Below the pieces are notes generated by a model. It saw nothing but the letters and a program-made list of their open reading frames with translations. It was not told the DNA's origin and did not search any database. Shown in pieces: positions 9,128 to 17,374 of a DNA stretch of 64,000 bases (its first letter is position 1; each line of letters begins with the position of its first letter). Source of the stretch: Christensenella sp964438705 (GTDB lineage: Bacteria; Bacillota; Clostridia; Christensenellales; Christensenellaceae); assembly GCA_964438705.1 (NCBI GenBank), contig CAYTKQ010000004.1, positions 101,588 through 165,587 of the forward strand, written 5' to 3'. The position numbers were made by a program, and so were the translations under genes.

Positions 9128-9892
9128 ATGATGCAGGGAACTTATACGGCGGCGCTTGGCATCGCCTCGCAGCAGCAGCGCCTCGACACGATTGCAAACA
9201 ATCTTGCAAACCTTAACACGAACGGCTTCAAAGGCAGCCGGGTGGATTTTAAGGATGCGCTCTATTCGACGATGACGCGCGTAATGCAGCCGCAGAATAC
9301 GCTCAACATGCAAGAAGGGCACGGCACGCTCGTTTCCGGTACCCGGCGCTCGTTTGCACCCGGGCAGTATATTGAGACGGGCCGCGATACGGATTTCTAT
9401 CTGGATGGCGAAGGATTTTTCACCGTGCAAAGCCCCACAGGTGAGACCTACTACACGCGTGACGGAAATTTTTTCAGAAGCGTGCAAGAGGATGGAGAGT
9501 ACCTTGTGAGCGCGCAGGGCTACTACGTATTGAACAGCAACGGGCAGAGAATTCGCTTGCAGGGGAACGGTTTGAACGTATCGCCGGAGGGGTTTCTGTC
9601 TGAAAACGGAGCCATGCAATCGTATGATCGGCTGCGCATCGTCACCTTCCCGAACCAGGAAGGGCTCACGGCGGTTTCCAACAATCTGTTCTCCGCGTCG
9701 GCATCTTCTGGACAGCCTGCGGCGGCAGGTGCGGAAACGACGGTGGTGCAAAAGGTGCTTGAAGGGTCCAATGTGAATATGGCGGACGAATTTGCGCGGC
9801 TGATTCGCGGAAGCCGGGTGCTGCAGCTTTCCTCGCGTGCACTTTCCACGGCGGACGGCATGGATGGCACGGCAAACGATCTGAGGAGATAA
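9128..9892 (+). CDS. Flagellar hook-basal body (rod) protein, FlgG/FlhP-like
   Basis: A 254-residue paralog of the preceding gene, only 15 bases downstream. It carries the axial-protein signature NNLANLNTNGFKG near residues 23-35 and a C-terminal heptad helix ending in LSSRALSTADGM. It is expected to form the distal rod or hook-base segment. The tandem arrangement with 8354-9112 is the usual one in Firmicutes late flagellar operons. Two ATG codons are adjacent at 9128 and 9131; either could be used. Confidence 0.88.
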   Translation: MMQGTYTAALGIASQQQRLDTIANNLANLNTNGFKGSRVDFKDALYSTMTRVMQPQNTLNMQEGHGTLVSGTRRSFAPGQYIETGRDTDFYLDGEGFFTVQSPTGETYYTRDGNFFRSVQEDGEYLVSAQGYYVLNSNGQRIRLQGNGLNVSPEGFLSENGAMQSYDRLRIVTFPNQEGLTAVSNNLFSASASSGQPAAAGAETTVVQKVLEGSNVNMADEFARLIRGSRVLQLSSRALSTADGMDGTANDLRR

Positions 9893-9919
9893 CGGATAGG
9901 CGATCAAGGGGCGGAAGAT

Positions 9920-10345
9920 ATGGCGACAAATTATAAAAAATGTAAGACCTGCGGAAAAATTTTTGCGTCGACGGGCGGAAACGAATGCCCGCAGTGCATC
10001 ATGGAAACCGAAAAAAAATTCAGTCTGATCAAGGAATATTTGTACAACAATCCAAACGCGACGGTCATGCAGATTTCCGAAGCGACAGAGGTTGAGGAAA
10101 AGATGATCCTGCACTTTCTTAAGGAGGGCAGGCTGGAAATGAAATCGGCGGATGGATCGCTGCGCTGCGAAAAGTGTGGGGCGTCGATCACGAGCGGACG
10201 GATGTGCGCGAATTGCATGAGTTCGCTTTCAAATGCCCTAAGCAGTGTGCTGCCACAGAAAACGGCTATGGAAAAGGATAAGACGCTGAAAACGGGGGCG
10301 GCGAAACCGGATTCGCTTTATGTAAACATCAACAGGAGAAAGTAG
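9920..10345 (+). CDS. yvyF: YvyF-type flagellar operon zinc-ribbon protein
   Basis: The 141-residue product has an N-terminal Cys cluster (C-K-T-C at about 8-11, C-P-Q-C at 24-27), a helical middle with a MarR/DnaD-like helix-turn-helix look (about 35-75) and a second Cys cluster (C-E-K-C near 83-86 and C-A-N-C near 95-98). This is the architecture of the YvyF/TIGR03826 flagellar operon protein found immediately before flgM in Bacillus and Clostridium. Its molecular role is not firmly established; a regulatory role is suggested for the family. Its position directly before flgM supports the assignment. Confidence 0.85.
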   Translation: MATNYKKCKTCGKIFASTGGNECPQCIMETEKKFSLIKEYLYNNPNATVMQISEATEVEEKMILHFLKEGRLEMKSADGSLRCEKCGASITSGRMCANCMSSLSNALSSVLPQKTAMEKDKTLKTGAAKPDSLYVNINRRK

Positions 10346-10355
10346 GGGGAGCGTT

Positions 10356-10646
10356 ATGAAGATCAATGCGGCAACATCAATACATGTGATAGATCAGTAT
10401 CGCAGCATGACAAATAAAGGCGTGCCGAGCGCAAAGGTCGGTCAGCAGAAGGACCACATCGAGATATCGGCAGAGGCGGCCTCCTTCACCGAGGTGTTTA
10501 AGGCGGCAAAGCAGGCGATGGAAGAAAATATCGCGACAATCAAACCGGAGGAACTGAATGCGATCCGGCAGGAGATCGGCAGCGGGACTTACCAGATCGA
10601 CAACGAAGAGCTGGCGGATTCAATTCTGTTCTCCATTTGGGGTTAA
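10356..10646 (+). CDS. flgM: Anti-sigma-28 factor FlgM
   Basis: The 96-residue product starts MKINAATSIHVIDQYR and has the DHIEISAEAASF stretch (about residues 31-42) and C-terminal DNEELADSIL helix typical of FlgM. FlgM binds sigma-28 and holds it inactive until the completed hook-basal body exports it. Its target FliA is encoded at 4883-5692 in the same locus. The gene lies ten bases after yvyF and three bases before flgN, so the three are probably co-translated. Confidence 0.93.
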   Translation: MKINAATSIHVIDQYRSMTNKGVPSAKVGQQKDHIEISAEAASFTEVFKAAKQAMEENIATIKPEELNAIRQEIGSGTYQIDNEELADSILFSIWG

Positions 10647-10649
10647 CAG

Positions 10650-11144
10650 ATGATAGAAAAATTGATCGACGTCCTGGAAGAGATGCAAAAGACATACGGG
10701 ACGATATACGGGGTTTCTTCGGAGAAGAAAGAGGCGATCGTCGCCAACGATGTGCAGAAGGTTGGGGAAGCCGTCAAAAAAGAATGGGAGCTTCTGGGCG
10801 AAGCCGCAGAGCTTGACGAAAAGCGTGCGGAGCTTGTCAAAGCGATTGCGCTGGCGCACGGCGTACAGGAAGAAGATACGACATTGCATGAAATCTGCGC
10901 GTGGGCAATGCCAGAGCAGGCAGAGCGGCTGAACGCGCTTTCGGAGCGGCTCAATACGCTGCTCAGCGATCAGAAAAAGCTGAATTTGGAGAATCAATCG
11001 CTGATCAACCTTCATTTGGAATATATGGATTATATGATCAATATGTTCCTTGTGGAGCCGCAGGTCAGCAGTATTTATGGAAATTCTGGCGAGGTGGGCG
11101 AAGCCGAGGCGGGCAACAAACGGATCATCGACAGCCAGGTATGA
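10650..11144 (+). CDS. flgN: Flagellar export chaperone FlgN
   Basis: A 164-residue all-helical, Glu-rich protein located between flgM and flgK, the invariant position of flgN. FlgN binds the hook-associated proteins FlgK and FlgL, whose genes follow, and delivers them to FlhA. The C-terminal part (about residues 105-140: LNLENQSLINLHLEYMDYMI) fits the chaperone helix that binds client C-termini. Sequence conservation in FlgN is low, so the call rests on size, helicity and context. Confidence 0.85.
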   Translation: MIEKLIDVLEEMQKTYGTIYGVSSEKKEAIVANDVQKVGEAVKKEWELLGEAAELDEKRAELVKAIALAHGVQEEDTTLHEICAWAMPEQAERLNALSERLNTLLSDQKKLNLENQSLINLHLEYMDYMINMFLVEPQVSSIYGNSGEVGEAEAGNKRIIDSQV

Positions 11145-11157
11145 AAAGGATGGAAGC

Positions 11158-12699
11158 ATGAGATCAACATTTTATGGATTGGAAATTGCAAAGACGGGCC
11201 TTTTTATCAGCCAGAACCAGCTTGATATCACAGGTCATAACATATCGAACGTGGATACGCCCGGGTATACCCGGCAGCGGCTTTCTACGGCTGCGCTTCC
11301 GCCGGCGGTGGGCAACGCGTTTATCGGCACGGACATCCGGTCGACATCCGGCCGCGGCGTGGAAACGATCAACATCGAGCAGGTGAGAAATCCCTTCCTG
11401 GATTATCAGTATCGCAAGGAAAATTCAACCACGACGCAGTGGCAGACGAAGGAACAATATTTTGGGTATCTGCAGGCGCTCTTTAACAACGAACTTGACG
11501 ACATCGTGAACACCACGGGTGTTTCGACTGTGTTTTCCGGCTTTTACAATGCGCTGCAGGAGCTTGAGAAAGCGCCGTCGGATAAAGAGATGCGTGTGAA
11601 CCTGCAGCAGCAGGCGATCAAGATGACGGAGACGATGAACTACTATTACAATCGTCTGGTGGAACAGCAGGATACGCTCAATGAGAGCGTGCAGATTTCC
11701 GTGACGGAAATCAACTCGCTTGCGAAACAGATCGCGCAGCTCAATGAACAGATTTATGGCTACGAGCTTTCCGGCGCGCGGGCAAACGACTTGCGCGACC
11801 AGCGGAACTCGCTGATCGACGCGCTTTCCGGGCTTACTGCCATCACGACGTATGAAGATACGAACGGACAGATGGTCATCGAGGTGGACGGCAAGAACCT
11901 GGTGCGGCACGCGTCGTACAAGCAAATGGCGGTCGCGGACAATGTACCCAACCCGTTAAACGGCGGAAAGACTTCGCTGTATGGGGTCTATTGGGCGGAC
12001 AAAGAAGGAAACGCAACGGCCAACATGGTGGATTTTAAGGACGGCGCGATGAAAGGCTATCTGACGGTCCGTGATGGGAATTCCAAGGATAATATGGGCA
12101 TTCCGTATGTGGTCAAGGAGCTTAACAAGCTGTGCCAGAAGATGGCGGCTGACATGAACGCCGTGCACGAAAAGGGATATACGATCCCGAACAACGGTTC
12201 CACCACAAGGACGGGGATCAAGTTCTTCAATGAGCAATTTGACGCGGACGGAAAAAGCCTCGTGACAGCACAAAATTTTAGGATCAGCGATGATATTTTG
12301 AACGATGTTTATAATATTGCGGCTTCGGATATGCCTGTCGACGAGAGCAATCCCAACGATCAGAAGGGCAACGGAAAAAACATGCTTGCGATGTGCGAGC
12401 TGATTACAAAGAAGAACGCGAGCGGCAATGCCGACAACATCGACAGCGTATACCGGTCGATTTTAAGCGATATCAGCGTCAACATGAAGCACATTGAGGA
12501 CACCTACGATGCGCAGAGTGTCATGAAGGCACACATTCAGCAGCAGCGGAAGTCGATCAGCGATGTGTCCCTTGATGAGGAGATGACGAACGTCGTGCGT
12601 TACGGGCACTCTTACAATGCCTGTTCCCGCGTGATTTCGGCGATCGACGAAGCGCTTGACGTGCTCATCAACAGGATGGGGCTTGTGGGCAGGGCGTAA
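11158..12699 (+). CDS. flgK: Hook-associated protein 1 FlgK
   Basis: FlgK forms the first hook-filament junction zone. I chose the ATG at 11158 (MRSTFYGLEIAKTGL) because family members begin this way; earlier in-frame ATGs would overlap flgN heavily. The 513-residue product has the axial N-terminal motif GHNISNVDTPGYTRQR at about residues 27-42 and a C-terminal helix with YNACSRVISAIDEALD (about 485-500). Length and ends are typical. GGATGG shortly upstream is a modest Shine-Dalgarno site. It is expected to depend on the FlgN chaperone from the preceding gene. Confidence 0.96.
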   Translation: MRSTFYGLEIAKTGLFISQNQLDITGHNISNVDTPGYTRQRLSTAALPPAVGNAFIGTDIRSTSGRGVETINIEQVRNPFLDYQYRKENSTTTQWQTKEQYFGYLQALFNNELDDIVNTTGVSTVFSGFYNALQELEKAPSDKEMRVNLQQQAIKMTETMNYYYNRLVEQQDTLNESVQISVTEINSLAKQIAQLNEQIYGYELSGARANDLRDQRNSLIDALSGLTAITTYEDTNGQMVIEVDGKNLVRHASYKQMAVADNVPNPLNGGKTSLYGVYWADKEGNATANMVDFKDGAMKGYLTVRDGNSKDNMGIPYVVKELNKLCQKMAADMNAVHEKGYTIPNNGSTTRTGIKFFNEQFDADGKSLVTAQNFRISDDILNDVYNIAASDMPVDESNPNDQKGNGKNMLAMCELITKKNASGNADNIDSVYRSILSDISVNMKHIEDTYDAQSVMKAHIQQQRKSISDVSLDEEMTNVVRYGHSYNACSRVISAIDEALDVLINRMGLVGRA

Positions 12700-12730
12700 T
12701 GCCGGCTGAACGACATTTGGAGGAAATAAA

Positions 12731-14287
12731 ATGAGAATCACCAATTCGATGATGATAGACAACATGCTCGGGAATCTGAACTCAGGGATGCGGCGTGTGA
12801 GCAAATACAGCGATCAGCTCGCGAGCAATCGCAGGATCGTGAAACTTTCAGATGATCCGGTGGGTGTTCTCAATAGCCTGACTGCGCGCCAGCAGATCAG
12901 AAGGCTGGAGCAGTTTCAGAAAAACGTCAGCTCGGCAAACAGCTGGGTGACACAAGCGGAGACCGCGGCGACGGAGATGGAGCAGATCGTCATCAGCATG
13001 AAAGAGCTCGTGACGAGCGCCATGGGTACCAAAAACGAAAGCGACAAGCAGAACATCGCGACACAGATCACCGAGCTTACAGAACATCTTTTGCAGCTCG
13101 GGAACTCTGTTGTGGGCGATAAATATATTTTTGGAGGCTTCAACACCACAAAGCCGCCGTTTGAGGCGGTGCGCAACGAGGCAGGAAAGCTCGTGAACGT
13201 TCTTTATAACGGCTACGATCTTTCGCAAAAAGGAAATGATGTGCTCACAGGAAAGGGCATTTCCAACACCACGAACGCGTCGAATTTCACATGGACGGGT
13301 ACGATGGCGCAAAGCCAGAAATATACGGTGAGTGCGACGGGTGATATGCTCACATTTACGGATGTGTTTGGAACCCCGACGCAGCATCAGGTGACGGCCG
13401 CAGAAATCGCCAATGGCGAAGTGGACTTGACGGCAGAGGGCTTTGGCAAGGTCTCGTGGAAGAATATTGCCAATCCGCCGGCGACAGCAGCAGAAATCGC
13501 CGGGGCAATCGCGTCTGTAGGGACTATATCCACACAGGATGCGGCGGTGATGGGTCCGGAGGCGAGTCCCTACCTGCAATGGACGGGTGCGATCGGCAGT
13601 CAGGAAAAATATTCGATTTCCGTTGAGGGAGATACGATACGGTTCCAAAATTCTTTTGGCAGTGAGGTTGCCGTGAAGCAGCTGACGGCAGCGGACGTTG
13701 CCGCAGGACAGGTTGACCTGAGCGCACAGGGGCTGGGTGTGATTAGCTGGATGACGACGAACGATCCGGCGGCGACGCCGCCTTACACAGCGCCCGCAAC
13801 ACCGGACGACCTTGCTGCGTTGATTGGCTCGGCAGGCTTTGTGACCTCGGAGCTGGGGGAAGAGGCGACGCAAAGGATACAGTTTGAAATCGGTCACGCC
13901 ATGAAAGCAGACGTGACGTTCACAGGGATCGCGATCGCGGGGACGGGAGACAACAGCATGTTCAAGGTGATGTCGAATCTCATCAACGATCTGAACAGCG
14001 GGGTTCCGAATGAGGAGCTGTCCAAGCACCTAAGTACGCTTACGGGCGTGCAGGACAGGCTGCTCACAACCCTTGTCGCAAGCGGAACGCGCACGACGCA
14101 GTTCGAAACGATGGCCAACCGTTATTCGTTGGATGCGATCAATTATGAGGCGATCCGTTCGGATGTCGAAGACATCGATCAGGCGCAGACGATCATGAAT
14201 TACAAATATTGCGAATCGATCTTCAAGCAGGCGCTTGCGAGCGGCGCGCAGATCATTCAGCCGACCCTAATGGATTTTCTCAGATGA
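12731..14287 (+). CDS. flgL: Hook-associated protein 3 FlgL, enlarged by an internal duplicated domain
   Basis: FlgL forms the second hook-filament junction zone. The N-terminal 165 residues are classical FlgL/flagellin-like (MRITNSMM ... LSDDPVGVLNS ... YIFGGF), and the C-terminal 130 residues carry the closing helix. At 518 residues it is far longer than the roughly 300 residues usual for FlgL. The extra length is two related segments at about residues 187-266 and 283-371 (each with a WTG...KY-S/T-V/I-S...VDL-x-A-x-G-x-G pattern). They sit where flagellins and some HAPs carry surface-exposed domains. AGGAAAT shortly precedes the ATG. Confidence 0.93.
   Translation: MRITNSMMIDNMLGNLNSGMRRVSKYSDQLASNRRIVKLSDDPVGVLNSLTARQQIRRLEQFQKNVSSANSWVTQAETAATEMEQIVISMKELVTSAMGTKNESDKQNIATQITELTEHLLQLGNSVVGDKYIFGGFNTTKPPFEAVRNEAGKLVNVLYNGYDLSQKGNDVLTGKGISNTTNASNFTWTGTMAQSQKYTVSATGDMLTFTDVFGTPTQHQVTAAEIANGEVDLTAEGFGKVSWKNIANPPATAAEIAGAIASVGTISTQDAAVMGPEASPYLQWTGAIGSQEKYSISVEGDTIRFQNSFGSEVAVKQLTAADVAAGQVDLSAQGLGVISWMTTNDPAATPPYTAPATPDDLAALIGSAGFVTSELGEEATQRIQFEIGHAMKADVTFTGIAIAGTGDNSMFKVMSNLINDLNSGVPNEELSKHLSTLTGVQDRLLTTLVASGTRTTQFETMANRYSLDAINYEAIRSDVEDIDQAQTIMNYKYCESIFKQALASGAQIIQPTLMDFLR
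13289..13844 (+). repeat. Tandem-duplicated ~80-90-residue insert inside flgL
   Basis: Two copies, 13289-13529 and 13577-13844, encode related segments. Shared landmarks are F/L-x-W-T-G, Q-x-KY-T/S-V/I-S, a TAA/TAAD-V/I-A-x-G-x-VDL core and an x-G-x-G-x-V/I-SW ending. The two copies differ at many positions, so the duplication is old rather than a recent slippage. Similarity was judged by eye at the protein level. Confidence 0.75.
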
Positions 14288-14331
14288 TGAGCGGTGATTA
14301 GGGATATTATACGCGAAAGGGGAGCTGTGCC

Positions 14332-14940
14332 GTGAAAACATTGAATATCAATACCACACGTGCGTCACTTGATATCAGTTCCACGCGCGCGCAGCTTGAC
14401 ATCAGGAACAATGTGCGGCGGGGGTTTCGGACGAAAACTACGCAGCCGCGGATGAATGTGGAAAATCAACGGCCACAGATGCGGGTCAATTGGAAAAAGG
14501 TATGGGCGGATCGCGGTATTCGTTCGCCCGAAGCGTTCAGCCAGTATACCCGGCAGATTGCGCGGCAGATGGTGCAGGAAGCCATACAGAATATCACTGC
14601 TCAAGGAGACTACTTCGGGGACATTACGAGCTATTTGGGGTCGAACCGGAGCGTCGTCGGCGATTGGGCTACGGATCAGATAGCAAACAGCGTTCCCGAG
14701 CTGACAATGAGCCCGGAGGCACCCTCGCCGGAGATCGAATGGATCGAGGGCGGCATGAAAATCGAATGGTCGCCCGGCGATGTGGAGATCATCTGGGAGG
14801 ATGATTTTATGCCGGACATCACTGTGACACCCTATTCGGTCGAGATCAAGCTGCGAAATCATGGAGAAGTCAAGATCACGGTAAATGAAGACAACATTCC
14901 TGCAAGAATCAGCGGGAAGAACGTGGACAAAAACATCTAA
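14332..14940 (+). CDS. DUF6470 family protein (YviE-like)
   Basis: The 202-residue product starts at GTG 14332 behind AGGGGAG. The N-terminal 50 residues contain repeated T/I-x-RA-x-LDI patterns, and the C-terminal half has short beta-like repeats. This matches YviE of Bacillus (DUF6470), a gene found between flgL and fliW in many Firmicutes. No function is established; its fixed place among hook-associated and FliW/CsrA genes suggests a flagellar role. There is no signal peptide or membrane segment. Confidence 0.7.
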   Translation: MKTLNINTTRASLDISSTRAQLDIRNNVRRGFRTKTTQPRMNVENQRPQMRVNWKKVWADRGIRSPEAFSQYTRQIARQMVQEAIQNITAQGDYFGDITSYLGSNRSVVGDWATDQIANSVPELTMSPEAPSPEIEWIEGGMKIEWSPGDVEIIWEDDFMPDITVTPYSVEIKLRNHGEVKITVNEDNIPARISGKNVDKNI

Positions 14941-14958
14941 CATCGAAGGAGAGAGCCA

Positions 14959-15447
14959 GTGAAAATCCAATCTTCACGTTTTGGTGAAATAGAGATCAAT
15001 GAGAAGAGCGTGATCCAGTTTCCGGGGGGGCTTCCGGGGCTCGACGGGCTAATACAATACGCGATCATCCGCTGCGATCAGACAGACCCGATCCAGTGGC
15101 TGCAAAGTCTCGACGACGCGGATATTTCGATTCCGATTGTCAATCCCTTTGTACTGAAGCCGGATTATGAAATTGTTGTGGAAGACGACGAGCTGGATCT
15201 CATCCAAACCCATGATGAAGAGGAACTTGTGGTGCTCAACATTATGGTGCTGCATGACGATCTATCCAAAATGACAGTGAACCTGATGGCGCCGCTCCTA
15301 ATCAATATGAATAAAATGATCGGCGCACAGGTGATGATGGACTATAAGACGCTTCCAATCAGCTATCCGGCGTATGAGGCCCTGCTCAAGTATTATGAAC
15401 AAAGGGAGGTGGATGCCGATGCTGGTTCTGACGAGGAAACCGAATGA
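14959..15447 (+). CDS. fliW: Flagellar assembly factor FliW
   Basis: FliW binds the translational repressor CsrA and is displaced by unsecreted flagellin, coupling flagellin synthesis to export. The 162-residue product begins at GTG 14959 after AAGGAGAG, with the family opening MKIQSSRFGEIEI and the hallmark IQFPGGLPGL at about residues 20-29. The last 29 bases overlap csrA, so the antagonist pair is translationally coupled. Confidence 0.96.
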   Translation: MKIQSSRFGEIEINEKSVIQFPGGLPGLDGLIQYAIIRCDQTDPIQWLQSLDDADISIPIVNPFVLKPDYEIVVEDDELDLIQTHDEEELVVLNIMVLHDDLSKMTVNLMAPLLINMNKMIGAQVMMDYKTLPISYPAYEALLKYYEQREVDADAGSDEETE

Positions 15448-15655
15448 AACGATCGTAATCGGGGATGATATCAAGATCACACTGCTCAGCATCGACGCGG
15501 ACCGTGTGAAGATCGGGATAGAAGCGCCCAAAAGCATGCGGGTGTTCCGATATGAAACACTCAAGAAGGTCGTGCTGGAAAATCAGACGGCGGCGCACGT
15601 CAATGTGAACCTGATCGAGCTTGCCAATCTCAAGGAAAATGCAAACAAGAAGTAA
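15419..15655 (+). CDS. csrA: Translational regulator CsrA
   Basis: CsrA is a small dimeric RNA-binding protein that represses flagellin translation in Firmicutes. I chose the ATG at 15419 (MLVLTRKPNETIVIGDDI) because GGAGGT at 15405-15410 is eight bases upstream, while the ATG at 15413 would be only two bases away; this yields 78 residues, the usual length. Conserved RxxNE near residues 6-10 and the beta strand IGDDIKI are visible. The gene ends 18 bases before a strong terminator. Confidence 0.96.
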   Translation: MLVLTRKPNETIVIGDDIKITLLSIDADRVKIGIEAPKSMRVFRYETLKKVVLENQTAAHVNVNLIELANLKENANKK

Positions 15656-15673
15656 ATACCGATGAATGATGAG

Positions 15674-15706
15674 AAGCTTTCGCCGTATGATGGCGGGAGC
15701 TTTTTT
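15674..15706 (+). terminator. Intrinsic terminator after csrA
   Basis: An 11-bp stem (15674-15684 with 15692-15702, two G-U pairs) with a 7-base loop, followed by continuous T to 15706. It closes the late flagellar operon. Confidence 0.85.
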
Positions 15707-15719
15707 AACGGAGAAGTGG

Positions 15720-15747
15720 CAAAAGTACTGGCAATCAATACCGATTT
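15720..15747 (+). promoter_or_regulatory. Possible sigma-28-type promoter for the signalling operon
   Basis: CAAA at 15720-15723, a 16-base spacer, and ACCGATTT at 15740-15747 resemble TAAA-N14-16-GCCGATAT (3/4 and 6/8). It lies between the csrA terminator and the next start codon, exactly where a new promoter is required. Confidence 0.5.
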
Positions 15748-15793
15748 GATGTAGAATTTTAATATAGACAGAAAACAAAAGGCGAGGGAAAAT

Positions 15794-17374
15794 ATGGACG
15801 GAATTTCAGATTCCAATTCAAGACAGAGTTTGATTGACGGCATATTCAATGACCTTCGGGACGTGCAGGTGGACGGCAGCACCATCAGCAAGGATGAGAT
15901 CGCGCAGATGATCGCGCAAACGAAAGAACTTGCAGGTGCGGATTTTGCGGACAAAGTGTTGAATGAGCGTGATACGCAGGAATATCTTTCCGTCGCGGAG
16001 AAAAAGGGCGTGGGCCAAGAAGCTGTGGATGCGGGGGTGCAAATCAAAGTATCTGAAGACTTGATGTCCGCAAAAATCATCCTCACGCCGCCAAAAGCGG
16101 GTGGAAAAGGCGTTACGGAAGAATTGATTTTGGAAAAGCTGCGGGAAAACAATATCATCAAGGGGATCAAATTTGAATACATACAACGGCTTTTGAAGCA
16201 CACCGTGTACCATCGTCCCTTTAAGATCGCCTCAGGGCAGGCGCCCATGCCGGGCGAGGACGCGAGTCTTCAATACTGCTTTGAGCAGGTGGCGCAGCCA
16301 ACCGTGTTTCGCAGTGCGGAGGACTATGCAAAGGTGCATTTCACAATGGTGAAGGCAGGGGATCTGCTGTGCGAAATCAAGCCTGCCACTGCGGGTGTGC
16401 GGGGATGGAACATTGAAGGCAAGACACTTGAAGGCGAAGATGGGAAATCGCTCGGTGAGGTTGCGGGCAGCAATACGGTGCTGACGGGCAACAAGTTGTT
16501 CGCCAACTGCGACGGAATGGTGAGCGTTCTTGGCAGCACGGTCAACGTATATCGGGCGGAAACGGTACAGAACATGGAATACGAGCGTCTGGACTTTGAA
16601 GGAACGGTGCTCGTGGAGAGCAATGTGACCAACAGCAGCATCCTGACGGCGGTGGGGGATATCATCGTCAAAGGCTCGGTGCAGAACTCCCAGCTTTCGT
16701 CGGGCGGAGATATCATCATTTGCAAAGGAGTCACGGGAAAAGGCAGCACGATCAACGCTCCGGGCAGTGTGCGTACGTATTTCATTGAGAACGCAACGGT
16801 AGAGGCCAAAAAGGATATTATGGCGGATGTCGTGATGAGAGCGGATATCAAGTGCGGCGGGACCCTCCGTTTGAGTGGAAAGCGGGGCAATTTGCTGGGC
16901 GGCGAATGTCAGGTCGGCGGAAGTATTTACGTCAACAATATGGGCAACGAAGCGAATATCCTCACAGACGTTGCGATCACCGGAAGCTTGCGCTTTTCAG
17001 ATGAAAAACAACAAATCGCGGAACAGATCAAAGATTATCGGGATAAGCTCAAAAAACTGGATCAGGCGATTGCGGTGCTGACCGGGGAAAAACGGTTAGA
17101 GGGCGAGAAAAAGCTGACAGCGATTCGGCTGGCCTATTCGAAAAAAAGTTTGGAACAGGAAATAGAAGAGAAGGGAAAAATTTTTGAAGAGATGTGCAGG
17201 CGTGAGGAAACGATGAAAAGCGGAAAAATTGTGGTGCGCGCAAAAATGTATCCGAACGTGAGCCTGAATATTGACGATGTCCGTATGATCAACATGGACG
17301 AGAGAAGATATTGCGAGGTCACCCGAAAGGGTTCAGAAATCGTTTTTAGACCGGCAATGGAAGGAGATCTGTAA
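15794..17374 (+). CDS. Second FapA/DUF342 family protein
   Basis: The 526-residue product is a paralog of the protein at 5764-7368: an N-terminal helical region, a central alpha/beta part ending in the conserved KPATAGVRGWNIEGK stretch, a beta-helix-like region (about residues 255-390) and a C-terminal coiled coil (about 395-475). Unlike the first copy it starts a separate operon after the csrA terminator. Its stop codon overlaps the next start by one base, tying it to the degenerate EAL protein. FapA proteins have unclear biochemical roles but are associated with flagellar placement. Confidence 0.83.
   Translation: MDGISDSNSRQSLIDGIFNDLRDVQVDGSTISKDEIAQMIAQTKELAGADFADKVLNERDTQEYLSVAEKKGVGQEAVDAGVQIKVSEDLMSAKIILTPPKAGGKGVTEELILEKLRENNIIKGIKFEYIQRLLKHTVYHRPFKIASGQAPMPGEDASLQYCFEQVAQPTVFRSAEDYAKVHFTMVKAGDLLCEIKPATAGVRGWNIEGKTLEGEDGKSLGEVAGSNTVLTGNKLFANCDGMVSVLGSTVNVYRAETVQNMEYERLDFEGTVLVESNVTNSSILTAVGDIIVKGSVQNSQLSSGGDIIICKGVTGKGSTINAPGSVRTYFIENATVEAKKDIMADVVMRADIKCGGTLRLSGKRGNLLGGECQVGGSIYVNNMGNEANILTDVAITGSLRFSDEKQQIAEQIKDYRDKLKKLDQAIAVLTGEKRLEGEKKLTAIRLAYSKKSLEQEIEEKGKIFEEMCRREETMKSGKIVVRAKMYPNVSLNIDDVRMINMDERRYCEVTRKGSEIVFRPAMEGDL

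Noticed and set aside
11050..11157. Earlier start for flgK
   Set aside because: It would overlap flgN by about 95 bases and would add residues absent from FlgK family N-termini.
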